From positions 8,556,001 through 8,620,000 of the forward strand of contig NZ_CP109479.1 of the NCBI RefSeq assembly GCF_036227485.1: a stretch of DNA of 64,000 bases, given 5' to 3'. The number at the start of each line of letters is the position of its first letter. Position 1 is the stretch's first letter. The notes below the pieces were generated by a model. It searched no databases and was not told where the DNA came from. It saw only the letters and a program-made list of their open reading frames with translations. The translations under genes were made by a program, and so were the position numbers. Source of the stretch: Streptomyces sp. NBC_01451. GTDB taxonomy: Bacteria > Actinomycetota > Actinomycetes > Streptomycetales > Streptomycetaceae. Positions 41,303-50,218 of this stretch are shown piece after piece.

Positions 41303-43045
41303 ATGGATACGAGTCGCAGCAGAGGGAAGTCCGCCAGGAGGGTGAGCGGCACCGCGCTCGCGGTGCTGCTCACCACCGGCACGCTCACCGTGGTGGCCCC
41401 GGAGGCGCACGGCGAGAGCACACGCACCGAAGCCCCCGTGGCGTCCTCGAACACGGCGGTCGCCGGAGTGACCGAGACGGTGGTCCGGGTGAAAGCGCCG
41501 CTGCCGACATCCTTCGGGGCCAGGCCGGCGGCGTGCGACTGGCTGTCGTACCTGCGCTACCGCTCCTCCGGCGGACCCACGGAATCGGCCGACGCCGACC
41601 GGATCCTCGTCGCCCAGCCGGGCATCCTGGAGGGCGCCGGAGCCTTCGATAGCGTCGCCCGCAACACCGTGGCGCGCGCTGCCGAACGCGGCCTGCACAT
41701 CGAGTTCTGGGCCCTGGACCGGCGCTCCAACTGTATGGAGGACCACACCGGCATCGACTCCGGGGACCAGCACGCGGCCGTCGACTACTACTACCGGGGC
41801 AAGCAGGTCGCGGGCCGTACGTTCGCCGGGTTCGCCGGCAACGACAAGCTCGGGTGGCTGTCGAAGCTCGGCATCGAGCAGACCGTCCGCGACCAGTACA
41901 CCCTGCTCACCGCCGAGTTGCCGGACCAGGGACTGCGCGAGCGGAAGGTGCTGTGCGGCGGGCACTCCCTGGGCGGTGTGATCACCGGGTACTTCGCGGT
42001 CGCCGACTTCGACGGCGACCCCGCCACCACCGCCGACGCCGGACACCGCCAGTGCGCGGGCTACTTCGCCCTCGACACGACCGTCTCCACCTCGCTCGCC
42101 GACCTGAGCGGCAGCATCCCGGACGACACCAACCTGCCCGACATCGGCCTCGGTTACGGCGTCGTGCAGGCCGGGCTCGACAGCGGACTGCTGCCGCGCT
42201 CACTGTCCGCGCCGGTCCTGCTCAACGCCGAGACGATGACCCTGCTGGCCATCGCGGGCGTCGGCGCGATCCAGGACCCGGACGGCGAGGCCGACCTGCC
42301 GTCCTATCTGCCCGCCAATCTCAACATCGAGGCGACCAACCGCTTCCTGTTCGCCAAGGACGCCGCCGCCTTCCTCACGGGCTCCCCGGCGGTGAAGGAC
42401 TTCCGGCTCACCAACGAGACGGTCCTCGGCGCGCTGCTGGACGACAACTCCGTACCGCTGGCGTTCCTGCAGAGCAGCGTGGGGTTCTTCGACGGCGGTC
42501 CGATCGTGGACAAGAGCTTCCCCGTCGCCAACGGCGGTGAGGAGCAGCCGGGACTGTTCGGCACCGCGTACAAGGCCATCCCGGACCGGCCGCACGGGCC
42601 GCTCTACACCTGGCGGAACTACGACCGCGTCGGCGATGCCGACGACCCCGGGTACCGGTCGGCCGACGGGACGCCGTTCACCGGGGCGGCCAAGGAGGTC
42701 ACCGACATCCAGGAACTGGCCCGCAGTCTCGCCGCGCAGCCGCTCGACTTCACCGAGCAGTACTTCCCGACCAAGCTGATCACCGACCTCGAACTGGCCA
42801 CCTCCCCGCAGGTGAAGCGGCTCATCGTGCACCCCGACGGGCTCACCGCCGACCCGACGCTCACCGTCCTCGCGGGCGACGGACTGCTGGCGGGCCGCGT
42901 CCCCGCCGACCTCGATCCCGTGGTCGCAGACGGCTATCAGCACCTCGACGTGCTGACCGCCGCGCCCACGCAGAACAACGGCCGTCCGGAACCCGTCTCC
43001 ACGAGCCTCACGGAGTTCGCCCGGGAACCCCGAACAGCTCCCTGA
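41303..43045 (+). CDS. Large secreted alpha/beta-hydrolase
   Basis: A 580-residue exported protein with an N-terminal signal peptide (RRVSGTALAVLLTTGTLTVV; cleavage near AHGES). The nucleophile elbow LCGGHSLGGVITGYFAVADF indicates an alpha/beta-hydrolase serine enzyme; the late GYQHLDVLTAAP supplies a plausible catalytic histidine. A long insertion of about 250 residues separates them. This conserved secreted Streptomyces family has no assigned substrate that I know of; an esterase or lipase role is likely. The gene is monocistronic and ends in a strong terminator. It is the first of three secreted esterase-like genes around the lipid-PKS operon. Confidence 0.8.
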   Translation: MDTSRSRGKSARRVSGTALAVLLTTGTLTVVAPEAHGESTRTEAPVASSNTAVAGVTETVVRVKAPLPTSFGARPAACDWLSYLRYRSSGGPTESADADRILVAQPGILEGAGAFDSVARNTVARAAERGLHIEFWALDRRSNCMEDHTGIDSGDQHAAVDYYYRGKQVAGRTFAGFAGNDKLGWLSKLGIEQTVRDQYTLLTAELPDQGLRERKVLCGGHSLGGVITGYFAVADFDGDPATTADAGHRQCAGYFALDTTVSTSLADLSGSIPDDTNLPDIGLGYGVVQAGLDSGLLPRSLSAPVLLNAETMTLLAIAGVGAIQDPDGEADLPSYLPANLNIEATNRFLFAKDAAAFLTGSPAVKDFRLTNETVLGALLDDNSVPLAFLQSSVGFFDGGPIVDKSFPVANGGEEQPGLFGTAYKAIPDRPHGPLYTWRNYDRVGDADDPGYRSADGTPFTGAAKEVTDIQELARSLAAQPLDFTEQYFPTKLITDLELATSPQVKRLIVHPDGLTADPTLTVLAGDGLLAGRVPADLDPVVADGYQHLDVLTAAPTQNNGRPEPVSTSLTEFAREPRTAP

Positions 43046-43062
43046 GCTTCCTCCCATGGAAG

Positions 43063-43095
43063 AAGGGCCCGGGAGTAATTTCCTCCCGGGCCCTT
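43063..43095 (+). terminator. Terminator after the large secreted hydrolase
   Basis: AAGGGCCCGGGAG (43063-43075) pairs perfectly with CTCCCGGGCCCTT (43083-43095) around a 7-base loop, followed by TTCC. It can also stop transcripts arriving from the cutinase-family gene on the other strand. Confidence 0.9.
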
Positions 43096-43110
43096 TCCGC
43101 CGCTACGGCT

Positions 43111-43146
43111 TTCCGTACGGGTCTCCGTACGGCGTTCCGCACGGTC
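43111..43146. repeat. Three-copy 12-base imperfect tandem repeat
   Basis: TTCCGTACGGGT, CTCCGTACGGCG and TTCCGCACGGTC follow one another between the terminator and the end of the cutinase-family gene. The shared core is TCCGTACGG. Confidence 0.55.
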
Positions 43147-43161
43147 GCGGCTTCGGGCGGC

Positions 43162-43803
43162 TCAGACCTTGCCCGCCGCGAAGTCGGCCGCCGCGCCGGC
43201 GTTGGCCGTGTAGCCGAGGTGGGCCAGCACATCGCCCCCGCCGTTCTCGCAGATGGGATCGCCCTTGGCGCAGAAGTCGATGGTGCGGCTCTGGTAGGTG
43301 CCGGTGACGCTCTTGCCGAGGGCCCGGATCGGGTTGCCGAACAGCAGCACCGCGGCGACCTTCCCTTCCAGCGCGGCGGGAATGGTCGCCACGATCGGGC
43401 TGCCGACCACCGCGCCGGCGCTGCTGATTCCGATGGAGTTGTCGACGACGTTCGCGCCCTGTGAATAGCCCACGAGCACGAAACGCTGGTTCGGGCAGGC
43501 TGCCGCTTGGCTCCTGACGTGGTTCACCAGGTCCGAGTTTCCCTGCGCGGCGGACGTGAGGGAAAGGTCCGCGGGATAGTTCACCTTGTAGCTGGACAGG
43601 CTTTTGCCCGTCAGTTTCCGCTGGAGGGCGGAAAACACCGGGTCGCCGACGATCGCGCCGAGGGTGCCCGGCTCGAACGTGCCACGAGCTGCGACGACGT
43701 CGATGTCACTACAGGCGGCGGCGGTGGCGGGGGGCGCCGAGAGGGTGGTCAGTCCGGCTCCGCCGACAAGTGCGAGCGCGGCAAGACAGAAGCGGATACG
43801 CAT
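43162..43803 (-). CDS. Secreted cutinase-family serine esterase
   Basis: A 213-residue exported protein with a signal peptide (CLAALALVGGAGLTTLSAPP, cleaved near ATA). The mature protein begins ACSDIDVVAARGTFEPGTLG, the oxyanion-side signature of cutinases and mycobacterial cutinase-like proteins. Serine nucleophile is in FVLVGYSQGANVV, the aspartate in FCAKGDPICENGG and the histidine in DVLAHLGYT, with paired cysteines. It hydrolyses ester bonds in cutin, lipids or triglycerides. It is downstream of the PucR gene by 82 bases on the same strand. A cutinase-like gene is also present at the mycobacterial pks13 locus, although that one is longer and membrane-attached. Confidence 0.9.
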   Translation of the reverse strand: MRIRFCLAALALVGGAGLTTLSAPPATAAACSDIDVVAARGTFEPGTLGAIVGDPVFSALQRKLTGKSLSSYKVNYPADLSLTSAAQGNSDLVNHVRSQAAACPNQRFVLVGYSQGANVVDNSIGISSAGAVVGSPIVATIPAALEGKVAAVLLFGNPIRALGKSVTGTYQSRTIDFCAKGDPICENGGGDVLAHLGYTANAGAAADFAAGKV

Positions 43804-43885
43804 GGGGGATCCTTTGCGGGTGGGGCGCGGTCAAGCGCCTATGAGAAAGGACGTCCCGAACGTATTCGCGTTGACGCACTGAGGG

Positions 43886-45118
43886 TTATGGACGGGAATT
43901 CAGGAATTCCTCGTTCTTTTGTGCCGACGTGAGTGCCAGGATCAGATCCAGGCGGCCGTCGGGGTCGTGCAGCGCCTCGCCGAAGACCTTCTCCAGTTGG
44001 CGCAGGCGATAGCGGACCGTCTGCGGGTGGATGTGCAGCCGGGCGGCGACATCGGGCACGTTGCTGCCGCTGAGCAGCCAGGCGAGCAACGTCTCCGCGA
44101 GCCTGCCGCGTTGCTGCTCCGACACCGCGTCGAGGGGAGCGAGAGCGCGCGCCCGGAGCAGGTCGAGCAGGGGTTCGTCGCTGTGCAGCAGCAGGGTCGA
44201 CAGGTGCTCCGCGCAGCGCACCACCCCCTGCCGGGGGAGCACTCCGCGCCCCATCAGCCCGAGGGCCCGGGTGGCCCAGCGCAGCGACCTGGCGGCCTCG
44301 GTGAGCGGCACCGAGGGCCCGATCGCCGCCGGCCGCCCCCGCAGCGCGAGGGCGAACGCCCGGCCGCCGAAGCCGCCCGAGCCGTCCGGGTCGGGCACCA
44401 GCATCCGCGGCGGCCGGGACTCCATGTCCACCAGCGCCCCGGCAGCCGCCAACGGCCGCTCCTCCTCCCGCTGGTCCGGCGAGGCCGCGAGGACGACGAC
44501 CGCGACGTACGGCGGTACCGACCACCGGGCGCCGTGCGCCAGGTCCCGCACCGCCTCCGGGGCCGGCTGCTCGCCCAGCAGCAGGGCGAGCAGCCGGCCC
44601 CGGCGCCGCTCCAACTCGTCCGTGCTGCGCAGCTGTCCCTCCGCGTACCCCGCCGCCGCGGCCTCGGCGACCTCGTGCACGGTCCGGAACGCCAGCTCAC
44701 CGAGCCCGGCCATGACCGCGGAGTCCAGGCCGAGTTCCTCCGTCGTACGGCCCAGCAGCCGCCAGGCGTGCAGCCCCCCGACCCGCAGCGCGGACTGCAG
44801 GGTTTCGAGGCTGTGGCCCTCCAGAGCCTCGCCGCGCCCCAGCTCGTGGTAGATCGCGGTGATCGAGTCTCCCCGGGCGCCCGGGTCGGCGATGTGGTCG
44901 ACGAACAGGGTGAGCGCCTGCACGACCCCCGATCTGAGGAGCGCGCGGCTCGTTCCGTCGGCCGACCGGGCGGCGTACTCCGGGACCTGCGCGAGTACCT
45001 CCTCCTCCACCTCGTCGGCGACGGACTCCAACTGGTCGCGCAGCATCCTGGCCAGTTCGGGCGGCACAGCGGTGGCTCCGGAGCCGTCCGGGGCACCGTG
45101 CGGGACGGGGGTCGCCAC
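43886..45118 (-). CDS. PucR-type transcriptional regulator
   Basis: A 410-residue regulator. The C-terminal helix-turn-helix (about 340-400) contains LLSGSNVPDVAARLHIHPQT and VRYRLRQLEKVFGEAL, the PucR/CdaR-type DNA-binding domain. The rest (about 20-150 a helical RsbR-like region, about 180-290 a GGDEF-related effector fold) has no catalytic residues. GTG 45118 is preceded by GGAGGG; the longer open frame runs into the esterase gene. It lies between the lipid-PKS operon and the cutinase-family gene on the same strand and is a candidate controller of either; the 122-base gap upstream can hold its own promoter. Confidence 0.88.
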   Translation of the reverse strand: MATPVPHGAPDGSGATAVPPELARMLRDQLESVADEVEEEVLAQVPEYAARSADGTSRALLRSGVVQALTLFVDHIADPGARGDSITAIYHELGRGEALEGHSLETLQSALRVGGLHAWRLLGRTTEELGLDSAVMAGLGELAFRTVHEVAEAAAAGYAEGQLRSTDELERRRGRLLALLLGEQPAPEAVRDLAHGARWSVPPYVAVVVLAASPDQREEERPLAAAGALVDMESRPPRMLVPDPDGSGGFGGRAFALALRGRPAAIGPSVPLTEAARSLRWATRALGLMGRGVLPRQGVVRCAEHLSTLLLHSDEPLLDLLRARALAPLDAVSEQQRGRLAETLLAWLLSGSNVPDVAARLHIHPQTVRYRLRQLEKVFGEALHDPDGRLDLILALTSAQKNEEFLNSRP

Positions 45119-45240
45119 CAAGGGCCCTCCATTCACCCGGAAACGGCTCACCCGGGGGCTGGTGCCCGTGAGGTGAGGGACGAGTCCCGGGTTGGACGGA
45201 CGTCCCCTCCGTTCCGTTCCGTGCCCCGACGGTACCGGCC

Positions 45241-46179
45241 TCACTCCGGTACCCCCAGCGCCCTGGCGAGCATCGGCCAGGACGCGCTGAACTCCCCCTT
45301 CCAGTAGTCCCAGCCGTGTCCGCCTCCCGTGTAGTAGTGGGTCGTGACCGGGACGCGGAGCAGCGCGAGCGTGTCGGTGAACGCGTGCGCGGAGAGCCAC
45401 AGGGCGCTCTCCAGCGCCTCGGGCAGCCAGTCGCCGGTGCCGCCGACGATCCCGCTGCCGCTGGACACGTACAGGGGGGTGCCGCGCAGCCCCTCGGCGC
45501 GGGAGCGCGGGTTGAAGTCGCGCCAGGTGAGGAGGTTCAGGAGGGGGCTGCCCCACAGGGAGCGGGGCGCCAGGTTCTCGCGGGCCACGATCGCGTCCAC
45601 GAGCGGGGGCACACCGGGCGCCATCGTGTCGAGGATGCCGCTGTACGAGGCGGCGGCGGCGAACATGCCCGGATGGCGTGCCGCGTGCGCCATCGCGCCG
45701 TAGCCGCCGGTGGAGACCCCGGCGACGGCCCGGACACCGGAGGCCCGGTACTGGCGGGCGAGCAGTGCGGGCACCTCCGTGAGCTGGAAGGCCTCGTAGT
45801 CGGGGCCGCCGCGCCAGGCGCTGGGAATGCCGGTGGGGCCCGCGTCAGGCATCGCCACGATCAGGTCCCGGCCCTCGGTGAAGGCCTCGATGTCCGTCTC
45901 CCGGGTCCAGGACGTGTAGTCGTCGTGGGCGCCGTGCAGCAGATACAGCACGGGGTAGGTCCGTCCGGTCTGCGAGCCGAAACCGGACGGCAGGATCAGC
46001 CGCACCGGCGCGCTGCGGCCCAGCGCGGTGGACGCCACGGAGACGTCCACGGTGCGGGCGGAGAGCCGGGTCACGGCTCGGGCGGTGGCGGCTCTGCCGC
46101 CGAACAGCGCGGTCAGGCCCACGGCCGTCGCGGCTCTGGTGACGGTGCGTCGGGACACTCCGGTGCTGGGATGGGCCAT
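45241..46179 (-). CDS. Secreted antigen-85/mycolyltransferase-like esterase
   Basis: A 312-residue exported protein with a Tat-type leader (SRRTVTRAATAVGLTALFGG). The esterase-D/antigen 85 fold is shown by YPVLYLLHGAHDDYTSWTRE, nucleophile elbow AVAGVSTGGYGAMAHAARHP, and the terminal histidine in YYTGGGHGWDYWKGEFSASW, which parallels the HSWEYW ending of mycobacterial FbpA-D. Antigen 85 proteins transfer mycolates between trehalose and wall acceptors; simpler members are esterases. It starts 22 bases after the Pks13-like gene and is surely in its operon, so it may transfer or release the acyl product outside the membrane. Transferase versus esterase activity cannot be decided from sequence. 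Confidence 0.87.
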   Translation of the reverse strand: MAHPSTGVSRRTVTRAATAVGLTALFGGRAATARAVTRLSARTVDVSVASTALGRSAPVRLILPSGFGSQTGRTYPVLYLLHGAHDDYTSWTRETDIEAFTEGRDLIVAMPDAGPTGIPSAWRGGPDYEAFQLTEVPALLARQYRASGVRAVAGVSTGGYGAMAHAARHPGMFAAAASYSGILDTMAPGVPPLVDAIVARENLAPRSLWGSPLLNLLTWRDFNPRSRAEGLRGTPLYVSSGSGIVGGTGDWLPEALESALWLSAHAFTDTLALLRVPVTTHYYTGGGHGWDYWKGEFSASWPMLARALGVPE

Positions 46180-46201
46180 GACTTGCTCCTCGTCGTCCGG
46201 T

Positions 46202-49200
46202 TCAGCGGCTCAGTTCGTCGAGTGCGCGCCGCAGTCCGGCGGCGATCTCGTCGACGTACGGCGGGTCGAGCAGTGACAGATGGTGCCCCGCGACCGGCAC
46301 GACCGTCAGGCGCGGGCACACCTCGTCCCAGCCCAGCGCCTCGTCGTCCCGTTCGTACGCCGGGTCGCGCACGGTGTGCGGAGCGGGCCCGGTGGCCCGG
46401 TACAGGACCACCCGCCCGTCGTAGGGCCCGGGTCGGTGGGCCTCGCCGATCCTCAGGTCCAGGTAGGAGGAGCGCTGGTGCTCCAGGGCGGCGGGCGGTA
46501 CGTCGGCGACCTCGCGCAGGGCCCGCAGCACGGTGTCGATGCGCTCGGCGTCGTCGTCCAATGCCAGCAACTCGTCGTACGGAAGATCCAGTTGGACCCC
46601 GTACGCATCGGCGGCATGACCGGCGAAGCCGGTGAAGTGGGCGCGCATCCGGCCGGCCGGAGTGTCGCCGGGCCGGGGGAGCGGCCGTACGGAGTCGATG
46701 AGCACCACGAGCTCCACGTCCCGTCCGGCGGCGGCGAGCTGCCGTGCCGTCTCCTGCGCGACGAAGCCGCCGAAGGACCAACCGCCCAGCAGGCAGGGCC
46801 CGTTGGGGTGTGCGGCAGCGACAGCCTCGGCGTAGCGGCGCGCCTTCTCGGTGACCGTACGGGCGTCCGGGAGCCGTTCCAGTCCGTACACCGGCCGCTC
46901 GTCACCGAGCCGTTCGGCGAGCGTCCGGTAGACGTCGGTCGTGCCGCCGGCGGCGTGGACGAGGAAGAGCGGGGCGCGGGACCCGGTGGCGCGCAGGGTG
47001 CGCAGGGGGAAAGCCGGCTCGCCTGCCGCGAGCGTCTGTCGGAGGCGATCGGCCACCGACTGGACGCTGGTGGCGCCGAGCAGCTCACGCAGGGGCAGCT
47101 CGATGCCGAACTCGCCCTGCAGGGCGGTGCGGATGCGGACGGCCATCAGGGAGTCCAGGCCGAGGCCGGCCAGGGCGGTGGAGGGCGTGATGCGGCTCGC
47201 CGGGTGGCCGGTGACGGCGGCGATGTGATGACACAGCCGGCCGGTGACGGACGTGTCCGGTACGTCGGCTGCTCCGGGCCCTTCCACGGCCGCCCGCGCC
47301 GCCACTGTCGTCGTGGTCGCCGCACGACCGTCCGTCCACCAGTGCCGGACGTGCCGCCAGCGCGGCGCGGGCAGGTCGATCACCCGGCCCGGAGGCGACG
47401 GCAGGCGCCCGCCCGCGCAGTACAGGGCTCCCACCTGGGTCAGGAACCCGGCGGAACCGTCGGCGTCCCGCCGCAGGGTGCCGATGGCGAGGGCGCCGGG
47501 CGCGGTGTCGAGGACGGCCCGGGTCAGGACCGGGTGCGGCGAGATCTCGACGAAGGTGCTGTGACCGTCGGCGAAGGCCGCCGCGACGGCCCGGTCCAGG
47601 CGCACGGGCCGCCGCAGGTTCGCCGCCCAGTGGGCGGCGTCGAAGAGGGAGTCGTCGCGCGGGTCGTCCAGGACGGTGGAGTAGAAAGGGACGAGTGGCC
47701 GTCCGCCCCTGATGTCGGCCAGGGCGTCCTCCAACTCCGGAAGCAGGGGCTCGACCTGGGGCGAGTGCCCGGCTCCGACGACGTGCAGGGCGCGAGCGGT
47801 CCGCCCCCGCTGCTCCAGTCGCCGCACGAGCCGGGCCACCGCCGGCTCCTCCCCGGCGACGATCTTCTGCCGGGGAGATGAGTGCACGGCGACGCAGACG
47901 CCGGGGAAGTCCCGCTCCAGGGCGTCGAGTTCATCGTCGTCGAGGTCCACGACAGCCATGGCGCCGCCCCGTAGCCCGCTGAGCAGCCGGGCCCGTAGGG
48001 CGACCACCCGGGCCGCGTCCGACACGTCCAGCGCGCCCGCGCACACCGCGGCGGCCACCTCGCCCACGGAATGGCCGATGACGGCGGCGGGTTCGACGCC
48101 GTACGCGCGCCACAGCTCGGCGAGGGCCAACTGGAGGCCGAACAGGACGGGTTGGGCGACCTCAAGTCGGTCGAGGTCGCCGCCGTACGCCAGGTGCTCG
48201 TACAGGGACAACCCGCACTCCGGGGCGATCTGCGCGTCCAGCTTCTCCACGGCGGCGGCGAAGACGGGTTCCTCGGCCAGTAACCGACGCCCCATGCCGA
48301 CCCACTGGCTGCCGTACCCGGAGAACACCCACACCGGGCCGCGCCCGACGAGATCCCGCTCGCCGGTCACGACCCGCTCGTGCGGTTCCCTCTGTCCCAA
48401 CGCCCGCAGCCCGTCGGCGAGTTCTGTGCCGTCACGGGCGACGACCGCGGCGCGTACGGCACCACGCCCGACGCGCCCGGCGAGCGTCCGCGCAAGGTCG
48501 GCCGGGGGCGCGGCGCTGCCCTCGGGCGTACCGAGCCAGTCGGCGAGCCGGTTCGCGGTGTCCCGGAGGCGGACGGTGTCCATGTCGGAGAGGAGGTGGA
48601 GGCGGAGGCGGGCGACCGGGTCGTCCTCCTGGGGCGGCGGAAGTACATCGGGCCGCCATTCCTCCAGTACCGCATGGGCGTTGGTGCCACTGAACCCGAA
48701 CCCGGAGACCCCGGCGGTGGCCGTACCGCCGTAGCGCGGCCAGGGTTCGCACTCGGTGACCACCCGCAGCCGTTCGTCGTCCAGGGCACTCCCGTCCGCG
48801 CAGTGCAGGGACGGCGGAATGATGTCGTGGTGCAGGGCGAGGACCGTCTTCACCAGCCCGGCGATGCCCGCGGCGGCCTCCAGATGGGCGAGGTTGCCCT
48901 TGACGGAGCCGAGCAGCAGCGGCTGGTCGGGGTCGCGGCCCGCACCGAGTACGGCACCGAGCGCGCCCGCCTCGATCGGGTCGCCGAGCGGGGTACCGGT
49001 GCCGTGCGCCTCGACGAGGTCGATGTGCGCCGGGGTGAGCCCGGCCCGGGCGTAGGCAGTGGCCAACAGGGCTTTCTGCGCTGCCGGGTTGGGTGCCAGG
49101 AGGCCGTTGGAGCGGCCGTCGGAGTTGACGGTCGTGGCGCGGATGACGGCGAGGACGCGGTCGCCGTCCCGCTCGGCGTCGGACAGCCGCTTCAGCAGTA

Positions 49201-50218
49201 CGGCCGCGCAGCCCTCGCCGCGTCCGATGCCGTCGGCGGCCGCCGAGAACGGCTTGCACCGCCCGTCCGGTGCGAGGGCCCCGGCCCGCCGGAACGCCAC
49301 GCCGACAGTGGGCGAGAGCAGCAGGTTGACCCCGGCGGCGATCGCCGTGTCGCTCTCCCCGGCACGCAGGCTGACACAGGCGTGGTGCACGGCGACCAGC
49401 GAGGACGAGCAGGCGGTGTCGACGGCCATGCTCGGCCCCCGGGTGTCCAGCACGTACGCCAGCCGCCCGGCGGTCACGCTCAACGCCCCGCCCGCGGGCG
49501 CCCAGGGATCGACGGCCGCCGGGTCGGCGCCGGTGAGCGAGCCGTACTCGGCGGCGGAGACGCCGACGAAGACCCCGGTGGCACTGCCGGCGAGGGAAGC
49601 GGCCGGGACGGCGGCGTGGTCGAGTGTCTCGTGGACGACCTCAAGGAGGATCCGCTGCTGCGGGTCCATCACGGCGGCCTCGCGCGGTGTGACGCGGAAG
49701 AAGTCCGCGTCGAACCCCGCGATGTCGTCGAGGTAACCGCCGTACAGGGGAGCGTCGTCGGGCGGGAAGGGGCCGAAGTCGCGCCACCGGTCCTCGGGCA
49801 CCCGGCGGACGGCGTCGACACCGTCGGTCAGCAGCCGCCAGTAGTCGCCCGGCCCGTGCACGCCTCCGGGCAGCCGGCAGCCGACCCCGATGACAGCGAC
49901 GGACTCACCGGCCGCCGCCGGGGGAGGGGCTGCCCTGTCCGGCGTGCCGCCCCCGGTCTCCGTGCGTGTCCCCGGCTCCGTGCGACACAGATGCGCCACC
50001 AGGGCATCCCCGGTGGGCGCCTCCCACAGCAGCGTCGCCGACAGCTCACGACCCGTCGCCCGCGAGAGCTCACCGGCCAGTACGACCGCGTCCCGGGACG
50101 ACATCCCGAGGTCCGCGAGCGGCCGGTCCATGGGCACGTCCTCGGCGGGCGTGCCGCTCCAGGTGGCGACCCGGTCGGCGATCAGCCGGCGTATCGGGCC
50201 CTCGTCGGCGCCCCTCAT
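46202..50218 (-). CDS. Pks13-like type I polyketide synthase (ACP-KS-AT-ACP-TE)
   Basis: A 1338-residue synthase. N-terminal ACP (about 5-80, Ser41 in LADLGMSSRDAVVLA); KS (about 105-525: Cys270 in VDTACSSSL, His405 in EAHGTGTP, His445 in GNLAHLEAAAG); AT (about 625-920: Ser717 in IGHSVGE, His818 in VGAGHSPQ); second ACP (about 990-1060, Ser1023 in LGLDSLMAV); thioesterase (about 1080-1338: Ser1148 in GGWSFGG, Asp1175, His1312/1313). Domain order, LGMSSRDAV and the TE stretch EHQRSSYLD...PYDGRVVLY match mycobacterial Pks13, which condenses two long acyl chains; it is about 400 residues shorter. No reductive domain is present. Start overlaps the ligase stop (ATGA). Codon 646 (48281-48283) is TTA, implying bldA control. 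Confidence 0.93.
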   Translation of the reverse strand: MRGADEGPIRRLIADRVATWSGTPAEDVPMDRPLADLGMSSRDAVVLAGELSRATGRELSATLLWEAPTGDALVAHLCRTEPGTRTETGGGTPDRAAPPPAAAGESVAVIGVGCRLPGGVHGPGDYWRLLTDGVDAVRRVPEDRWRDFGPFPPDDAPLYGGYLDDIAGFDADFFRVTPREAAVMDPQQRILLEVVHETLDHAAVPAASLAGSATGVFVGVSAAEYGSLTGADPAAVDPWAPAGGALSVTAGRLAYVLDTRGPSMAVDTACSSSLVAVHHACVSLRAGESDTAIAAGVNLLLSPTVGVAFRRAGALAPDGRCKPFSAAADGIGRGEGCAAVLLKRLSDAERDGDRVLAVIRATTVNSDGRSNGLLAPNPAAQKALLATAYARAGLTPAHIDLVEAHGTGTPLGDPIEAGALGAVLGAGRDPDQPLLLGSVKGNLAHLEAAAGIAGLVKTVLALHHDIIPPSLHCADGSALDDERLRVVTECEPWPRYGGTATAGVSGFGFSGTNAHAVLEEWRPDVLPPPQEDDPVARLRLHLLSDMDTVRLRDTANRLADWLGTPEGSAAPPADLARTLAGRVGRGAVRAAVVARDGTELADGLRALGQREPHERVVTGERDLVGRGPVWVFSGYGSQWVGMGRRLLAEEPVFAAAVEKLDAQIAPECGLSLYEHLAYGGDLDRLEVAQPVLFGLQLALAELWRAYGVEPAAVIGHSVGEVAAAVCAGALDVSDAARVVALRARLLSGLRGGAMAVVDLDDDELDALERDFPGVCVAVHSSPRQKIVAGEEPAVARLVRRLEQRGRTARALHVVGAGHSPQVEPLLPELEDALADIRGGRPLVPFYSTVLDDPRDDSLFDAAHWAANLRRPVRLDRAVAAAFADGHSTFVEISPHPVLTRAVLDTAPGALAIGTLRRDADGSAGFLTQVGALYCAGGRLPSPPGRVIDLPAPRWRHVRHWWTDGRAATTTTVAARAAVEGPGAADVPDTSVTGRLCHHIAAVTGHPASRITPSTALAGLGLDSLMAVRIRTALQGEFGIELPLRELLGATSVQSVADRLRQTLAAGEPAFPLRTLRATGSRAPLFLVHAAGGTTDVYRTLAERLGDERPVYGLERLPDARTVTEKARRYAEAVAAAHPNGPCLLGGWSFGGFVAQETARQLAAAGRDVELVVLIDSVRPLPRPGDTPAGRMRAHFTGFAGHAADAYGVQLDLPYDELLALDDDAERIDTVLRALREVADVPPAALEHQRSSYLDLRIGEAHRPGPYDGRVVLYRATGPAPHTVRDPAYERDDEALGWDEVCPRLTVVPVAGHHLSLLDPPYVDEIAAGLRRALDELSR

